A stretch of 64,000 bases of DNA from Aquincola tertiaricarbonis (GTDB lineage: Bacteria; Pseudomonadota; Gammaproteobacteria; Burkholderiales; Burkholderiaceae_C), in assembly GCF_000969605.1 (NCBI RefSeq), contig NZ_JZUE01000004.1, positions 248,001-312,000 on the forward strand, given 5' to 3'. How positions within the stretch are numbered: the stretch's first letter is position 1; each line of letters starts with the position of its first letter. A program made the translations under genes and the position numbers. Positions 50,071 through 59,004 of this stretch are shown one piece after another. The notes under the pieces were generated by a model. That model did no database searches. It saw only the letters and a list, made by a program, of their open reading frames with translations, and had not been told where the DNA came from.

Positions 50071-51477
50071 ATGAACCGACAAGCCGCTTCCCCCGACTGG
50101 ACTTCCGTTGCCCGTGCGGACGTGGAGCACCACCTTCACTCCCAGACCAACCTGCTGGCCCACCGCGTGCGGGGCCCGCTGGTGATGGTGCGGGGCGATG
50201 GCCCCTACGTCATCGACGAGCAGGGCCGGCGCTACCTCGATGCGATGTCGGGCCTGTGGTGCGCCTCGCTCGGCTTTTCCGAATCGCGGCTGGTGGGGGC
50301 AGCACAGCGGCAGCTGGCCCGGCTGCCCTACTACCACACGTTCAACCACCGCACGAGCGACATCGCCTCGCTGCTGGCCGCGGACGTGGCGGCCCTGTCG
50401 CCGATGGCCGATGCGCGGGTCTTCTTCGCGTCCTCCGGCTCCGAGGCCAACGACAGCATGGTCAAGCTGGCCTGGCAGTACCACCGCGCCCGCGGCGAGC
50501 CGCAGCGGCGCAAGATCCTGGCGCGCGACCGTGCCTTCCATGGCTCCACGGTGATGGGCGCCAGCCTGTCCGGGCTGCCGAACATGCATGCGCACTTCGG
50601 GCTGCCCATCGAAGGCATCGTGCGGCTGCAGTGCCCCTATCCCTACCGGATGGGCCAGCCCGGGCAAACGGATGCCGCCCATGTCGCCTGCCTGGTGGCC
50701 GAGCTGGAGGACACCATCGAGCGCGAAGGCGCACACACCATCGCCGCCTTCATCGCCGAGCCCATCATCGGCGCGGGCGGCGTCATCGTGCCGCCCGAAG
50801 GCTACTTCCCGGCGATGCAGGCGGTGCTGCGGCGCCACGGCATCCTGGTGCTGTCCGACGAGATCATCTGCGGCTTCGGCCGTACCGGGCAATGGTTCGG
50901 CTGCAAGGCCTTCGGCTTCCAGCCTGACCTGCTGTCGGCCGCCAAGGGCCTGTCGGCCGGATATGCGCCGATCTCCTGCGTGATCGTGGCGCCGCAGGTC
51001 TATGCCCCGCTGGAGGGCCTGAGCGGGCGCACCGGCGGCTTTGGCCACGGATTCACCTATTCCGGCCATCCGCTGGCCGCGGCCGTGGCCCGCGAGGCGC
51101 TGGCCATCTACCGCGACATGGAACTGCCCACCCACGCGCGCGGCCTGGCCGCGTTGCTGCACCAGTCGCTGGCCGGGCTGCAGGCCCATCCGCTGGTGGG
51201 CGAAGTGCGCGGGCGCGGCTACCTCGCCGGCGTGGAACTGGTGGCCGATCGCGCCACCCGCCGGCCCTTCGATCCCGCCGCCGGCATCGGCGCACAGGTG
51301 GAGCTGGCGGCGCGACAGCGCGGGCTGATCGTGCGCAACATGGGCGACGTGATCGCGCTCAGTCCGCCGTACATCCTCGACGAGGGCCAGCTGCGGTGGA
51401 TCGGCGCCACGCTGCGCGAGGCGCTGGACGACGTGGCCGCGCGCGACCCCTGGGCCGCGCAACGGAGTGCCGCATGA
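50071..51477 (+). CDS. Class III (omega-amino acid/polyamine) aminotransferase
   Basis: A 468-residue PLP enzyme of the class III family. It begins with the HLHSQTNLLAHRVRGP lead usual for omega-amino acid:pyruvate and putrescine:pyruvate transaminases. FFASSGSEANDS binds the PLP phosphate, AFIAEPIIGAGG and LSDEIICGFGRTG hold the ring-stacking and Asp contacts, and Lys292 in LLSAAKGLSAGYAP is the Schiff-base residue. It should remove a terminal amino group from a diamine or omega-amino acid. Neighbouring PotA-like and acetylpolyamine-hydrolase genes favour a polyamine-like substrate. Confidence 0.92.
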   Translation: MNRQAASPDWTSVARADVEHHLHSQTNLLAHRVRGPLVMVRGDGPYVIDEQGRRYLDAMSGLWCASLGFSESRLVGAAQRQLARLPYYHTFNHRTSDIASLLAADVAALSPMADARVFFASSGSEANDSMVKLAWQYHRARGEPQRRKILARDRAFHGSTVMGASLSGLPNMHAHFGLPIEGIVRLQCPYPYRMGQPGQTDAAHVACLVAELEDTIEREGAHTIAAFIAEPIIGAGGVIVPPEGYFPAMQAVLRRHGILVLSDEIICGFGRTGQWFGCKAFGFQPDLLSAAKGLSAGYAPISCVIVAPQVYAPLEGLSGRTGGFGHGFTYSGHPLAAAVAREALAIYRDMELPTHARGLAALLHQSLAGLQAHPLVGEVRGRGYLAGVELVADRATRRPFDPAAGIGAQVELAARQRGLIVRNMGDVIALSPPYILDEGQLRWIGATLREALDDVAARDPWAAQRSAA

Positions 51478-52556
51478 ACGCGCCGCAGGCACAAGGCGCG
51501 CTGATCGAGCTGGTGGGCGTGCAGAAGAGCTACGACGGCCAGCACCTTGTGATCCCGGGGCTGGACCTGTCGGTGCGGCGCGGCGAATTCCTCACGCTGC
51601 TGGGCGCCTCCGGCTCCGGCAAGACCACCACGCTGATGATGCTGGCCGGCTTCGAGACACCCACCGCCGGCCACATCCTCATGAACGGCCGGCCGATCGA
51701 GGATGTGCCGCCGCACCGCCGCGGCATCGGCATGGTGTTCCAGAACTACGCGCTGTTCCCGCACATGACGGTGATGCAGAACCTGGCCTATCCGCTGCGC
51801 ATGCGCGGGCTGAAGGGCGCGGCGCTGCAGGCCAAGGTGGACCGGGCCATCGAGCTGGTGCAGCTGGAGGGCATGGCCCAGCGCCGGCCGGCGCAGCTGT
51901 CGGGCGGCCAGCAGCAGCGGGTGGCCCTGGCGCGTGCGCTGGTGTTCGAGCCCGAGCTGGTGCTGATGGACGAGCCCCTGGGCGCGCTGGACAAGAACCT
52001 GCGCGAGCACATGCAGTACGAGATCAAGCGCATCCACCAGCAGCTGGGCGTGACGGTGGTCTACGTCACCCACGACCAGGGCGAGGCGCTGACCATGTCA
52101 GACCGCGTGGCCGTGTTCCACGAGGGCCGGGTGGAGCAGCTGGCGCCGCCCGCCATGCTGTACGACACGCCTGCCACCGATTACATCGCGGGCTTCATCG
52201 GCGAGAACAATGCGCTCGAAGGCGAGGTGCGCAGCGCCGGCCCGCAGCAGGCCTTGCTGCAGCTGCCGGGCAGCGCGCCCATTCCGCTGCCGCGGCCGGT
52301 GGCCTCGGCCCGGGCGCGGGTGCGGGTGCGGCCCGAGCGGGTGCACGTGGGTGCCGGCGACATCCGCCTGGCCGCCACCGTGAGCGACCTGGTCTACCTG
52401 GGCGACCACACACGGCTGGTGGCGCGGCTGCCGGGCGGTGCCACGCTTGTCGCAAAATTGGGCCCCGGCCAGCTGCCGGCCGATGCAGGCATCGGGGCCG
52501 GCGTCACGCTGGGATGGCGGGCCGCCGACATGACGGTGTTCCCGGCCCGCAGCTGA
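51474..52556 (+). CDS. potA: Polyamine-type ABC importer ATP-binding protein (PotA-like)
   Basis: A 360-residue ATPase. Walker A GASGSGKTT at 44-52, signature LSGGQQQRVALARAL, Walker B LVLMDEPLGALD and VTHDQGEALTMSD (switch His) are followed by a C-terminal TOBE domain (VRVRPERVHVG). MVFQNYALFPHMTV is typical of the spermidine/putrescine class. The gene overlaps the aminotransferase gene by 4 bases. Its receptors and permeases are encoded in the facing operon (54.3-61.4 kb), an uncommon split of one transporter over two transcripts. Confidence 0.9.
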   Translation: MNAPQAQGALIELVGVQKSYDGQHLVIPGLDLSVRRGEFLTLLGASGSGKTTTLMMLAGFETPTAGHILMNGRPIEDVPPHRRGIGMVFQNYALFPHMTVMQNLAYPLRMRGLKGAALQAKVDRAIELVQLEGMAQRRPAQLSGGQQQRVALARALVFEPELVLMDEPLGALDKNLREHMQYEIKRIHQQLGVTVVYVTHDQGEALTMSDRVAVFHEGRVEQLAPPAMLYDTPATDYIAGFIGENNALEGEVRSAGPQQALLQLPGSAPIPLPRPVASARARVRVRPERVHVGAGDIRLAATVSDLVYLGDHTRLVARLPGGATLVAKLGPGQLPADAGIGAGVTLGWRAADMTVFPARS

Positions 52557-52583
52557 GGCCCGCGCGACCGCAAAGGGAAGCCC

Positions 52584-53279
52584 TTGAAGAACAAGATCAA
52601 GCCGATCGACAAGACCAACCTCGCCGCACGGGTGTACGGCGAGATGCGCGAGGCCCTGATCGCCGGGCGCTACATGCCCAGCGACCGCATCCGCATCAGC
52701 GAGGCGGCGCAGGCCTTCGGCACCAGCGACACCCCGGTGCGCGAGGCCCTGCTGCGGCTGGTGAGCGAGCACGCGCTGGAGATGGAGACGGCCAAGCAGA
52801 TCGTGGTGCCACCGCTTTCGCTGGAGCGCTACGTGGAGATCCGCACCGTGCGCATGGCGCTGGAGACGGCGGCGGTCGAGGCCGCCGCGCCGCGCATCGG
52901 CAGCCGCGAGATGGCCGAGCTGGTCCGGATCAACCGCCGCTTCGAGCAGGCCGAGGCGGCCCACCAGGCCGCCCAGCAGCTCAAGTACAACCGCGAGTTC
53001 CATTTCGGCATCTACATGCACTGCGGCCTGCCGCGCCTGCTGTCGATGATCGAGAACATGTGGGCCTCGATGGGCCCCATCCTGCGGGCCTTCTACGAAG
53101 CCGGCGACAGCGGCTACGACGAAGGTGCCAACCACCATGCGCAGCTGCTGGCGGCGCTGGAGCGGCGCGACGCGGCGGCGGCGGTGGCCGCCCTGAAGGC
53201 CGACATGCTGTCAGCCGCGCCCAGCATCGAGCGCTTCCTGGTGCAGCACGAGGCCGCGGCCGCCGAAGCCACCGCCTGA
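52584..53279 (+). CDS. GntR-family regulator with FCD domain
   Basis: A 231-residue regulator starting at TTG, with AAGGGAAG as ribosome-binding site. The winged helix (LAARVYGEMREALIAGRY, then RISEAAQAFGTSDTPVREALLRLVSE) is followed by an all-helical FCD effector domain with metal-site residues in EFHFGIYMHCG and ANHHAQLLAAL. It is the only regulator in the 50-64 kb cluster. It probably binds the ATAGGATATATCCTAT palindromes in front of its own operon and between the facing operons. Confidence 0.9.
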   Translation: MKNKIKPIDKTNLAARVYGEMREALIAGRYMPSDRIRISEAAQAFGTSDTPVREALLRLVSEHALEMETAKQIVVPPLSLERYVEIRTVRMALETAAVEAAAPRIGSREMAELVRINRRFEQAEAAHQAAQQLKYNREFHFGIYMHCGLPRLLSMIENMWASMGPILRAFYEAGDSGYDEGANHHAQLLAALERRDAAAAVAALKADMLSAAPSIERFLVQHEAAAAEATA

Positions 53280-53284
53280 GCCCG

Positions 53285-53299
53285 GGCGCCGCCGGCGCC
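53285..53299. terminator. Candidate hairpin between the convergent gntR-type and HDAC-fold genes
   Basis: GGCGCC (53285-53290) and GGCGCC (53294-53299) pair around a 3-base loop in the 21-base gap between the two stop codons. No T tract; function as a terminator is uncertain. Confidence 0.3.
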
Positions 53300-53300
53300 G

Positions 53301-54335
53301 CTACAGCCAGGCCGAAACGAAGGACAGCGCGCTGCCACCCACCACCGCCGCCTGGTAGCCGCCCTCCTGCACCAGCACCGTTGGCCAGCGCAGGCCGGCC
53401 AGCTCGCGGCCGATGGCGGCGAAGTCCGCATCCTGCAAGGCCAGGCCCCGGGCCGGGTCGGCCTGGTGGGCGTCCAGCCCCAGCGAGACCACCAGAGCTT
53501 GCGCGCCGAAGCGCACCAGGGCCTGCACCGCCCGCTCCAGCTGGCGCAGGTAGGCCGTGCCGGCCGCATGCGCCGGCAATGGCAGGTTCAGGGTGAAGCC
53601 CTCGCCGGCACCCAGCCCGCGCTCGCCGGCATGGCCGCTGGCATAAGGGTAGTAGTCGCGCGGGTCGCGATGCAGCGAGGCGAAGAACACGTCGTCGCGC
53701 TGCAGGAAGATCTGCTGCGTGCCATGGCCGTGGTGCACGTCGATGTCCAGCAGCGCCACGCGTGGCCAGCGCTGGCGCAGCCGCTCGGCCGCCAACGCGG
53801 CATTGTTCAGATAGGTGCCGCCGGCAGCCATGTCCGCACTGGCGTGGTGGCCCGGCGGCCGGCACAGCGCATAGGCGCAAGGAACACCCTGCACCACGCG
53901 GTCGGCCGCAGCCACGGCCAGGCCGGCGGCCGCCATCGCCGCCTCGAAGGTGCCTGCGCCGATGGGCGCCAGCAGGTCCTGCATGTGCATCGCCGCGCGG
54001 CCCTCGATGGCCTGCGGATAGCTGCCCGGCAGCCGGTGGGCGGCGAAGGCATGCGGCTGCACCTGCGGCCCCGCATCCGGTAGCAGCCGCCACTGCGCAT
54101 GCGCCTGGGCCAGGAAGTCCAGGTAGCGCGCGTCATGCACCCGGGCCAGCAGCGCCTGCGGCGGCAGGGGCGGCGGCTCCACCGACTGCACTGCCACGCC
54201 GGCCTCGCGCAGCCTGCGCTCGATGGCGTCGATGCGCCCAGGGCCGTCGCGCGAGGCGCGCCAGCCGCCCAGGTGGCCCAAAGGGCCGGGCTCATGCAGC
54301 CGGTGGCGCGCGGTGGCCAGCACGGGCAGCGTCAT
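53301..54335 (-). CDS. Acetylpolyamine amidohydrolase / class II HDAC-fold deacetylase (copy 1)
   Basis: A 344-residue zinc hydrolase, the length of bacterial acetylpolyamine amidohydrolase (about 341). The catalytic His pair is in CRPPGHHA; the zinc ligands are Asp and His in LLDIDVHHGHGTQ and Asp in SLGLDAHQAD; the transition-state Tyr is in QEGGYQ. It should remove an N-acetyl group from a small amine, in the cytoplasm. The ATG at 54335 gives MTLPVLATARHRLHEP, a family N terminus. Last gene of the leftward operon; a second copy is encoded four genes from the operon start side (55466-56503). Confidence 0.88.
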   Translation of the reverse strand: MTLPVLATARHRLHEPGPLGHLGGWRASRDGPGRIDAIERRLREAGVAVQSVEPPPLPPQALLARVHDARYLDFLAQAHAQWRLLPDAGPQVQPHAFAAHRLPGSYPQAIEGRAAMHMQDLLAPIGAGTFEAAMAAAGLAVAAADRVVQGVPCAYALCRPPGHHASADMAAGGTYLNNAALAAERLRQRWPRVALLDIDVHHGHGTQQIFLQRDDVFFASLHRDPRDYYPYASGHAGERGLGAGEGFTLNLPLPAHAAGTAYLRQLERAVQALVRFGAQALVVSLGLDAHQADPARGLALQDADFAAIGRELAGLRWPTVLVQEGGYQAAVVGGSALSFVSAWL

Positions 54336-54342
54336 GGCCGCC

Positions 54343-55389
54343 CTAGCGGCCCACCCAGCGGGCGAAGCGCTGCTGCAGATCGTCCAGGTGGTCGGCCCAG
54401 AACTGCGTGTTCTGCAGCAGTGGCGCGTCCAGGTTCTGCGGCGCATTGGGCAGCATGGCCAGCACCGGCTTGCCCAGCAACGCCTGCGCCTTGGGGTTCA
54501 CCGGGCCATAGGGAATGGTCTCGGCGAACACCTTCTGCCGGGCCGCGCCGGTCATGTAGTCCACCAGGGCCAGCGCCTGCGCCTTGTTGGGCGAGCCCTT
54601 GAGCACCACCCAGTAGGTGGGCCCGTTGATCTGCTGCTTCCACACCGTGGCCAGCGACTTGCCTTCGCGGTTGGCCGCCGCGATGCGGCCGTTGTAGGCC
54701 GAGCTCATCACCACCGCCCCGGAAGCCAGCCACTCGATGGGCTGGGCGCCGGCCTCCCACCACTGGATGTCGGCCTTGAGCTGGTCCAGCTTGGCGAATG
54801 CGCGGTCCTGCCCGGCGCGGGTGGCCAGGAGCTTGTACACCTCCGAGGGCGGCACGCCGTCGGCCATCAGCGCGATCTCCAGCGTCTGCTTGGCCTGCTT
54901 GCGCAGCCCGCGCTTGCCGGGCCAGCGGCGCGTGTCCCAGAAATCAGCCCAGGAGCGCGGGCCCTGGGACAAGCGGCGCTCGTCGTAGCTCAGCACCTTG
55001 GCCCAGATCATGGTGGGCAGGCCGCAGGGATTGAGCATCTCGGGCGGCAGGTCGCGCGAGGCGGGCACCGCGGCGCGCCAGTCGATGCGCTCGAGCAGGC
55101 CGGTGTCGCAGCCCACCACCACGTCCTCCTCGTCCATCTGCACCAGGTCCCATTGCAGCTGGCCGGCCTCCACCATCGCCCGCACCTTGGTCAGGCCGAC
55201 GACGTTGGTGTCCTCCACCAGGCGTTCGCCACGGGCCGCGGCATAGGGCTGCCAGTAGGCCTGGCGGAAGGCTTCCTGCAGGGCGCCGCCGACGCTGACG
55301 ACAGTGAGATCGCGGGCGGAGGCGGCCAGGGGCGGCACCAGCGCCGAGAAGACGAGGCCGGAGGCAAGGACACGGGCGAGCGAAGGCAT
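54343..55389 (-). CDS. PotD-like ABC substrate-binding protein (copy 1)
   Basis: A 348-residue periplasmic receptor. The signal peptide ends PLAASA before RDLTVVSVGGALQEAF, the start of spermidine/putrescine-type binding proteins. DLVQMDEEDV, MIWAKVLSYDERR and ATRAGQDRAFAKL are shared almost word for word with the second receptor of this operon (60327-61394). It sits between two deacetylase genes, far from the permease genes, which suggests a duplicated receptor with a shifted ligand range. Confidence 0.88.
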   Translation of the reverse strand: MPSLARVLASGLVFSALVPPLAASARDLTVVSVGGALQEAFRQAYWQPYAAARGERLVEDTNVVGLTKVRAMVEAGQLQWDLVQMDEEDVVVGCDTGLLERIDWRAAVPASRDLPPEMLNPCGLPTMIWAKVLSYDERRLSQGPRSWADFWDTRRWPGKRGLRKQAKQTLEIALMADGVPPSEVYKLLATRAGQDRAFAKLDQLKADIQWWEAGAQPIEWLASGAVVMSSAYNGRIAAANREGKSLATVWKQQINGPTYWVVLKGSPNKAQALALVDYMTGAARQKVFAETIPYGPVNPKAQALLGKPVLAMLPNAPQNLDAPLLQNTQFWADHLDDLQQRFARWVGR

Positions 55390-55465
55390 GGCGACTCCAA
55401 GGGGTCGTTGAGGGGAAGGAAGACGGAGCGGTGGAGCGCCGCGGCAGCTGCCGCGGCGGCGGGCT

Positions 55466-56503
55466 TCAGCCGGTGCGTGGCGCGGTGAAGCCCTGGAGGA
55501 AGCGCACGAGGTTGGCGCCGATGTGCGTGCAGTCGTAGCCGCCCTCCTGCACCATCACCGTCGGCAGCCCGAGCTGCCCCAGGCGGCGGCCGATGCGGCC
55601 GAAGCCGTCGGTGGTGATGCGCAGGCCCTGGAACGGGTCGTTCTCGTGCGCATCCAGGCCCAGCGAGATCACCAGCGCATCGGGGCTGAAGGCGCGGATG
55701 CGGCGGCAGGCCTGTTCCAGGGCCAGCAGGTAGGTGTCGTCGCCGGTGTCGGCGGGCAGCGGCAGGTTGAGGTTGTAGCCCAGGCCCGCGCCGGCCCCGC
55801 GCTCCTGCGCATAGCCGCAGAAGTACGGGTGGTAATTCAGCGGGTCGCGGTGCAGGGAGACGAAGTAGACGTCGCTGCGCTCGTAGAAGATGCCCTGGGT
55901 GCCGTTGCCGTGGTGCACGTCGATGTCGATGATGGCCACGCGCCGGGCATCGGCCCGCAGCACCTCGGCTGCGATGGCGGCATTGTTGAGGTAGCACACG
56001 CCGCCGCCACGCTCCTTGTAGGCATGGTGGCCGGGCGGCCGGCAGATGGCATAGGCCGCCGGCGCGCCCTGCACTACCCGGTGCGCCGCATCGGCGGCCA
56101 GGTTGGCGGAGGCTCGGGCCGCGGCCCAGGTGCCGGGGCCGATGGGCGATGCCAGGTCCTGCATGTGGTAGCCGGCCTGGCCCACCACCCGCTGCGGATA
56201 GCCGTGCTGCAGGCCGGGCACCGCGAACACGTTGGGCACCACCTCGGGCGCCGCATTCGCGATGTCGGACCAGCGGGAGTGCGCCTCCTCCAGGAAGCAC
56301 AGGTAGTCGGGCGTGTGCACCGCAGCCACCGGCGCCAGGCCATGGTCGGTGGCCGACGCCAGGGTGCAGCCGGCGGCAACGGCGGCATCGCGCAGCTGCT
56401 CGGCACGATCGATGCGCTCCTGCGCCGGTTGGAAGCGACCGGCCACGAAGAAGAAGCCCGGCTCGTGCTGGCGGTGGGCTTCGGTGTAGAGGACGGGAAG
56501 CAT
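55466..56503 (-). CDS. Acetylpolyamine amidohydrolase / class II HDAC-fold deacetylase (copy 2)
   Basis: A 345-residue zinc hydrolase with all catalytic elements: His pair in CRPPGHHA, IIDIDVHHGNGTQ, SLGLDAHEND and Tyr in QEGGYD. The N terminus MLPVLYTEAHRQHEPG matches AphA-type acetylpolyamine deacetylases. A longer upstream frame is a shadow of the SDR gene; the ATG at 56503 is the family start. It differs enough from copy 1 in its surface loops to suggest a different acetylated substrate. Confidence 0.9.
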   Translation of the reverse strand: MLPVLYTEAHRQHEPGFFFVAGRFQPAQERIDRAEQLRDAAVAAGCTLASATDHGLAPVAAVHTPDYLCFLEEAHSRWSDIANAAPEVVPNVFAVPGLQHGYPQRVVGQAGYHMQDLASPIGPGTWAAARASANLAADAAHRVVQGAPAAYAICRPPGHHAYKERGGGVCYLNNAAIAAEVLRADARRVAIIDIDVHHGNGTQGIFYERSDVYFVSLHRDPLNYHPYFCGYAQERGAGAGLGYNLNLPLPADTGDDTYLLALEQACRRIRAFSPDALVISLGLDAHENDPFQGLRITTDGFGRIGRRLGQLGLPTVMVQEGGYDCTHIGANLVRFLQGFTAPRTG

Positions 56504-56517
56504 GGATTGGGGCTCCT

Positions 56518-57249
56518 TCAGGCCGGGGTGCGGTAGCCCGCGGTCTCGCCGCCATCGATGGACAGCACGGCGCCATTGATGAAGCTGGCCTCGGCCGACA
56601 GCAGCCAGGCCACGGTGCGCGCCACCTCCTGCGGCTCGCCCAGGCGGCCGGCCGGGATGCGACGCACCAGGCGCTGCAGCCGCTGGGCATCCGCCACCAC
56701 GCGGGACATCATCCGCGTGCCGATCTGGCCAGGGCACACCGCGTTGAAGCGCACGCGGTCGCCGAACTCCAGCGCCAGCGCCTGCGTCAGCGCGATCACC
56801 GCGCCCTTGCTGGCGCAGTAGGTGGCCAGGCCTTCCTCGCCCACCTTGCCGGCGATGGAGGCCACGTTGACCACCGCGCCGCCGCAGTCCAGCAGCGCGG
56901 GCAAGGCCTCCCGCGTGAGCTGGAACACGGCGCGGGTGTTGACCGCCATGACCCGGTCCCATTCATCCAGGTCGGTGTCGAGGAAGGCGCGGCGCGAGGA
57001 CACGCCGGCGTTGTTCACCAAACCTTCCAGGCGGCCGCCGCCCAGCTGCAGCGCCTCGGCCAGCGCGGCACTGGCCTGCTCGGGCCGCGCCATGTCGGCC
57101 ATGAAGAAGCGGCTGCCGGCCGCGGCGGCTTGTACCTGGGCGCCGGCCGCTTCGTCGCGGCCGGTGAACAGCACCGGCCGGCCCTGGGCCGCCAGCTGCT
57201 GGACGATGGCCGCCCCGATGCCATGGGTGCCTCCGGTGACGAGGATCAT
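56518..57249 (-). CDS. Short-chain dehydrogenase/reductase
   Basis: A 243-residue classical SDR. The cofactor loop TGGTHGIG starts at residue 5, NNAGV is the structural NNAG motif, the catalytic Ser is in VVNVASIAG and the Tyr/Lys pair is in TYCASKG. It reduces or oxidises a carbonyl or hydroxyl with NAD(P). It overlaps the class IV aminotransferase gene by 4 bases and may act on the aldehyde or alcohol formed after deamination; this is inferred from order. Confidence 0.9.
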   Translation of the reverse strand: MILVTGGTHGIGAAIVQQLAAQGRPVLFTGRDEAAGAQVQAAAAGSRFFMADMARPEQASAALAEALQLGGGRLEGLVNNAGVSSRRAFLDTDLDEWDRVMAVNTRAVFQLTREALPALLDCGGAVVNVASIAGKVGEEGLATYCASKGAVIALTQALALEFGDRVRFNAVCPGQIGTRMMSRVVADAQRLQRLVRRIPAGRLGEPQEVARTVAWLLSAEASFINGAVLSIDGGETAGYRTPA

Positions 57250-58169
57250 GCGCAGGCTCCTGCTTCGAAGGCGGTGTAGTCCACCGCGGTGCAGCGGGGA
57301 TCGCTGGCGGCGCGCTGCCAGTAGGCTGACTGCACCGCGCGGGTGACCGGCCCCGGCCGGCCGCTGCCCACGGCATGGCCGTCCAGGCGGGTGACCGGCA
57401 TCACGCCGCCCGCGGTACTGGTGATGAAGACCTCGTCGGCCGCCTGCAGCGCGACCACCGACACCGGTCCCACCCGCGCCTGCAGTCCCAGATGAGGCGC
57501 CAGCTCCAGCACGGTGCGGCGGGTCATGCCCTCGAACACGTTGTGCCCCGGCGTGTGCAGCTGGCCGCCGGCCACCGCGAAGACGTTGAAGCCCGCGCCT
57601 TCGGTGACCTGGCCCTGGCCGTCCACCAGCACCGCCACCAGCGCGCCCCGGTCATAGGCCTCGAAGATGCCCATGGTGAGGTCCAGCCAGTGGAAGTTCT
57701 TCACCCGCGTGTCCACCGAGGCCGCCGGAATGCGCTGCACCCGGCTCACCACCATGGCAATGCCGGCCTCCTGCTGCTGCGGCGTGGCGATCCACACGAA
57801 GGGCTGGCAGAAGGCATGGAAGCGGTTGGTGCAGGCCCGAGGATCGCGGGAACCCGGCGGCGGCACGCCGCGGGTGCAGGTCATCTGCACATAGGCCTCG
57901 CGCAGGCCGCTGCGGGCCACGCATTGCAGCAGGATCTCGCGTACCGCTGCGGCATCCAGCGGCAGCGACATGCGCAGCTGCGACATCGACCAGAAGAAGC
58001 GCTCGATGTGGTCGTCCAGCCGGAAGAAGCGGCCCTGGTGCACATGGGCCACGTCGTAGGTGGCGTCGGAGCGTACGAAGCCGCGGTCGGTCATCGGGAT
58101 GCTGGCCTCGGCCAGCGGCAGGTAGCGGCCGCCGGTGTAGGCGATGCCGTCGGAGGGCGGGTGGTTCAT
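57246..58169 (-). CDS. Class IV aminotransferase (D-amino acid / branched-chain type)
   Basis: A 307-residue fold-type IV PLP enzyme. IPMTDRGFVRSDATYDV is the family N-terminal signature, Lys in TRVKNFHWLD is the PLP Schiff-base residue, and EGAGFNVFAV plus STAGGVMPVTRLDG are the phosphate- and cofactor-binding loops. It transfers an amino group from a D-amino acid, a branched-chain amino acid or a chiral amine. It is the second transaminase of the cluster. The ATG at 58169 overlaps the stop of the permease gene upstream. Confidence 0.88.
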   Translation of the reverse strand: MNHPPSDGIAYTGGRYLPLAEASIPMTDRGFVRSDATYDVAHVHQGRFFRLDDHIERFFWSMSQLRMSLPLDAAAVREILLQCVARSGLREAYVQMTCTRGVPPPGSRDPRACTNRFHAFCQPFVWIATPQQQEAGIAMVVSRVQRIPAASVDTRVKNFHWLDLTMGIFEAYDRGALVAVLVDGQGQVTEGAGFNVFAVAGGQLHTPGHNVFEGMTRRTVLELAPHLGLQARVGPVSVVALQAADEVFITSTAGGVMPVTRLDGHAVGSGRPGPVTRAVQSAYWQRAASDPRCTAVDYTAFEAGACA

Positions 58170-58993
58170 GGGGTGGCAGGCACGGAGGCTCGTTGGGAAG
58201 GGGCGGCACGCGAGGACAGCCAGGCCGACAGCCCGACCGCCATTGCGGCCACCACCATCAGGAAGGTGGACATGGCGATGATCGACGGGTCGATGGTGTC
58301 GCGGATGCCGTCGAACATCTGCCGCGGCAGCGTGCGCTGGGCCGGCCCGGCGATGAAGATCGCCACCACCACCTCGTCGAACGAGGTGATGAACGCAAAC
58401 AGCGCGCCCGACACGATGCCCGGCAGGATGCATGGCACCGCCACGCCGGCGAAGGCGCGCCACGGCGGCGCGCCCAGGCTGTAGGCCGCGCGCAGCAGGT
58501 TCATGTCGAACTGCTGCAGCGTGGCGGTGACGGTGATCACCACGAAGGGCGTGGCCAGCACCGTGTGCGCCAGCACCAGGCCGGGCAGCGATGCGGTCAG
58601 CCCCAGCCGGCTGAACAGGAAGTACATGCCCAGGCCGGTGATGACTGGCGGCACGATCATTGGCGCCAGCAGCAGGCCCAGCAGCGAGCGGCGCACCGGC
58701 AGGTTGCGCCGCGCGATGGCGAAGGCCGCCGCGGTGCCCAGTGCGGTGGCCAGTACGGTGGACGCCAGGCCCACCACCAGGCTGTTGGCCAGGGCTGCCA
58801 CCCAGGGCCCTTCGCTGAACACCTTGCGATACCACTGCAGCGACCAGCCCGGCAGCGGATACGACAGGAACGAACCGGCGCTGAAGGACAGCGGCACCAT
58901 GGCCAGCAGCGGCGCCAGCAGGAAGACGATCATCAGCACGCCATAGGCGGCATGCAGCGCGGTGGCCGCGCGGGCCAGACGGTGGTGCAGCAT
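58166..58993 (-). CDS. Polyamine-type ABC permease, PotC-like
   Basis: A 275-residue inner-membrane protein with six TM segments. It has the PotC features MLAPMIVPPVITGLGMYFLF-type fourth helix (here LLLAPMIVPPVITGLG) and an EAA loop around RAAYSLGAPPWRAFAGVAVP. The ATG at 58993 is chosen; a GTG at 59008 overlaps the stop of the PotB-like gene (GTGA) and is an equally possible start. It forms the membrane channel with the PotB-like protein. Confidence 0.88.
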   Translation of the reverse strand: MLHHRLARAATALHAAYGVLMIVFLLAPLLAMVPLSFSAGSFLSYPLPGWSLQWYRKVFSEGPWVAALANSLVVGLASTVLATALGTAAAFAIARRNLPVRRSLLGLLLAPMIVPPVITGLGMYFLFSRLGLTASLPGLVLAHTVLATPFVVITVTATLQQFDMNLLRAAYSLGAPPWRAFAGVAVPCILPGIVSGALFAFITSFDEVVVAIFIAGPAQRTLPRQMFDGIRDTIDPSIIAMSTFLMVVAAMAVGLSAWLSSRAAPSQRASVPATP

Positions 58994-59004
58994 GGGCGGC
59001 CTGC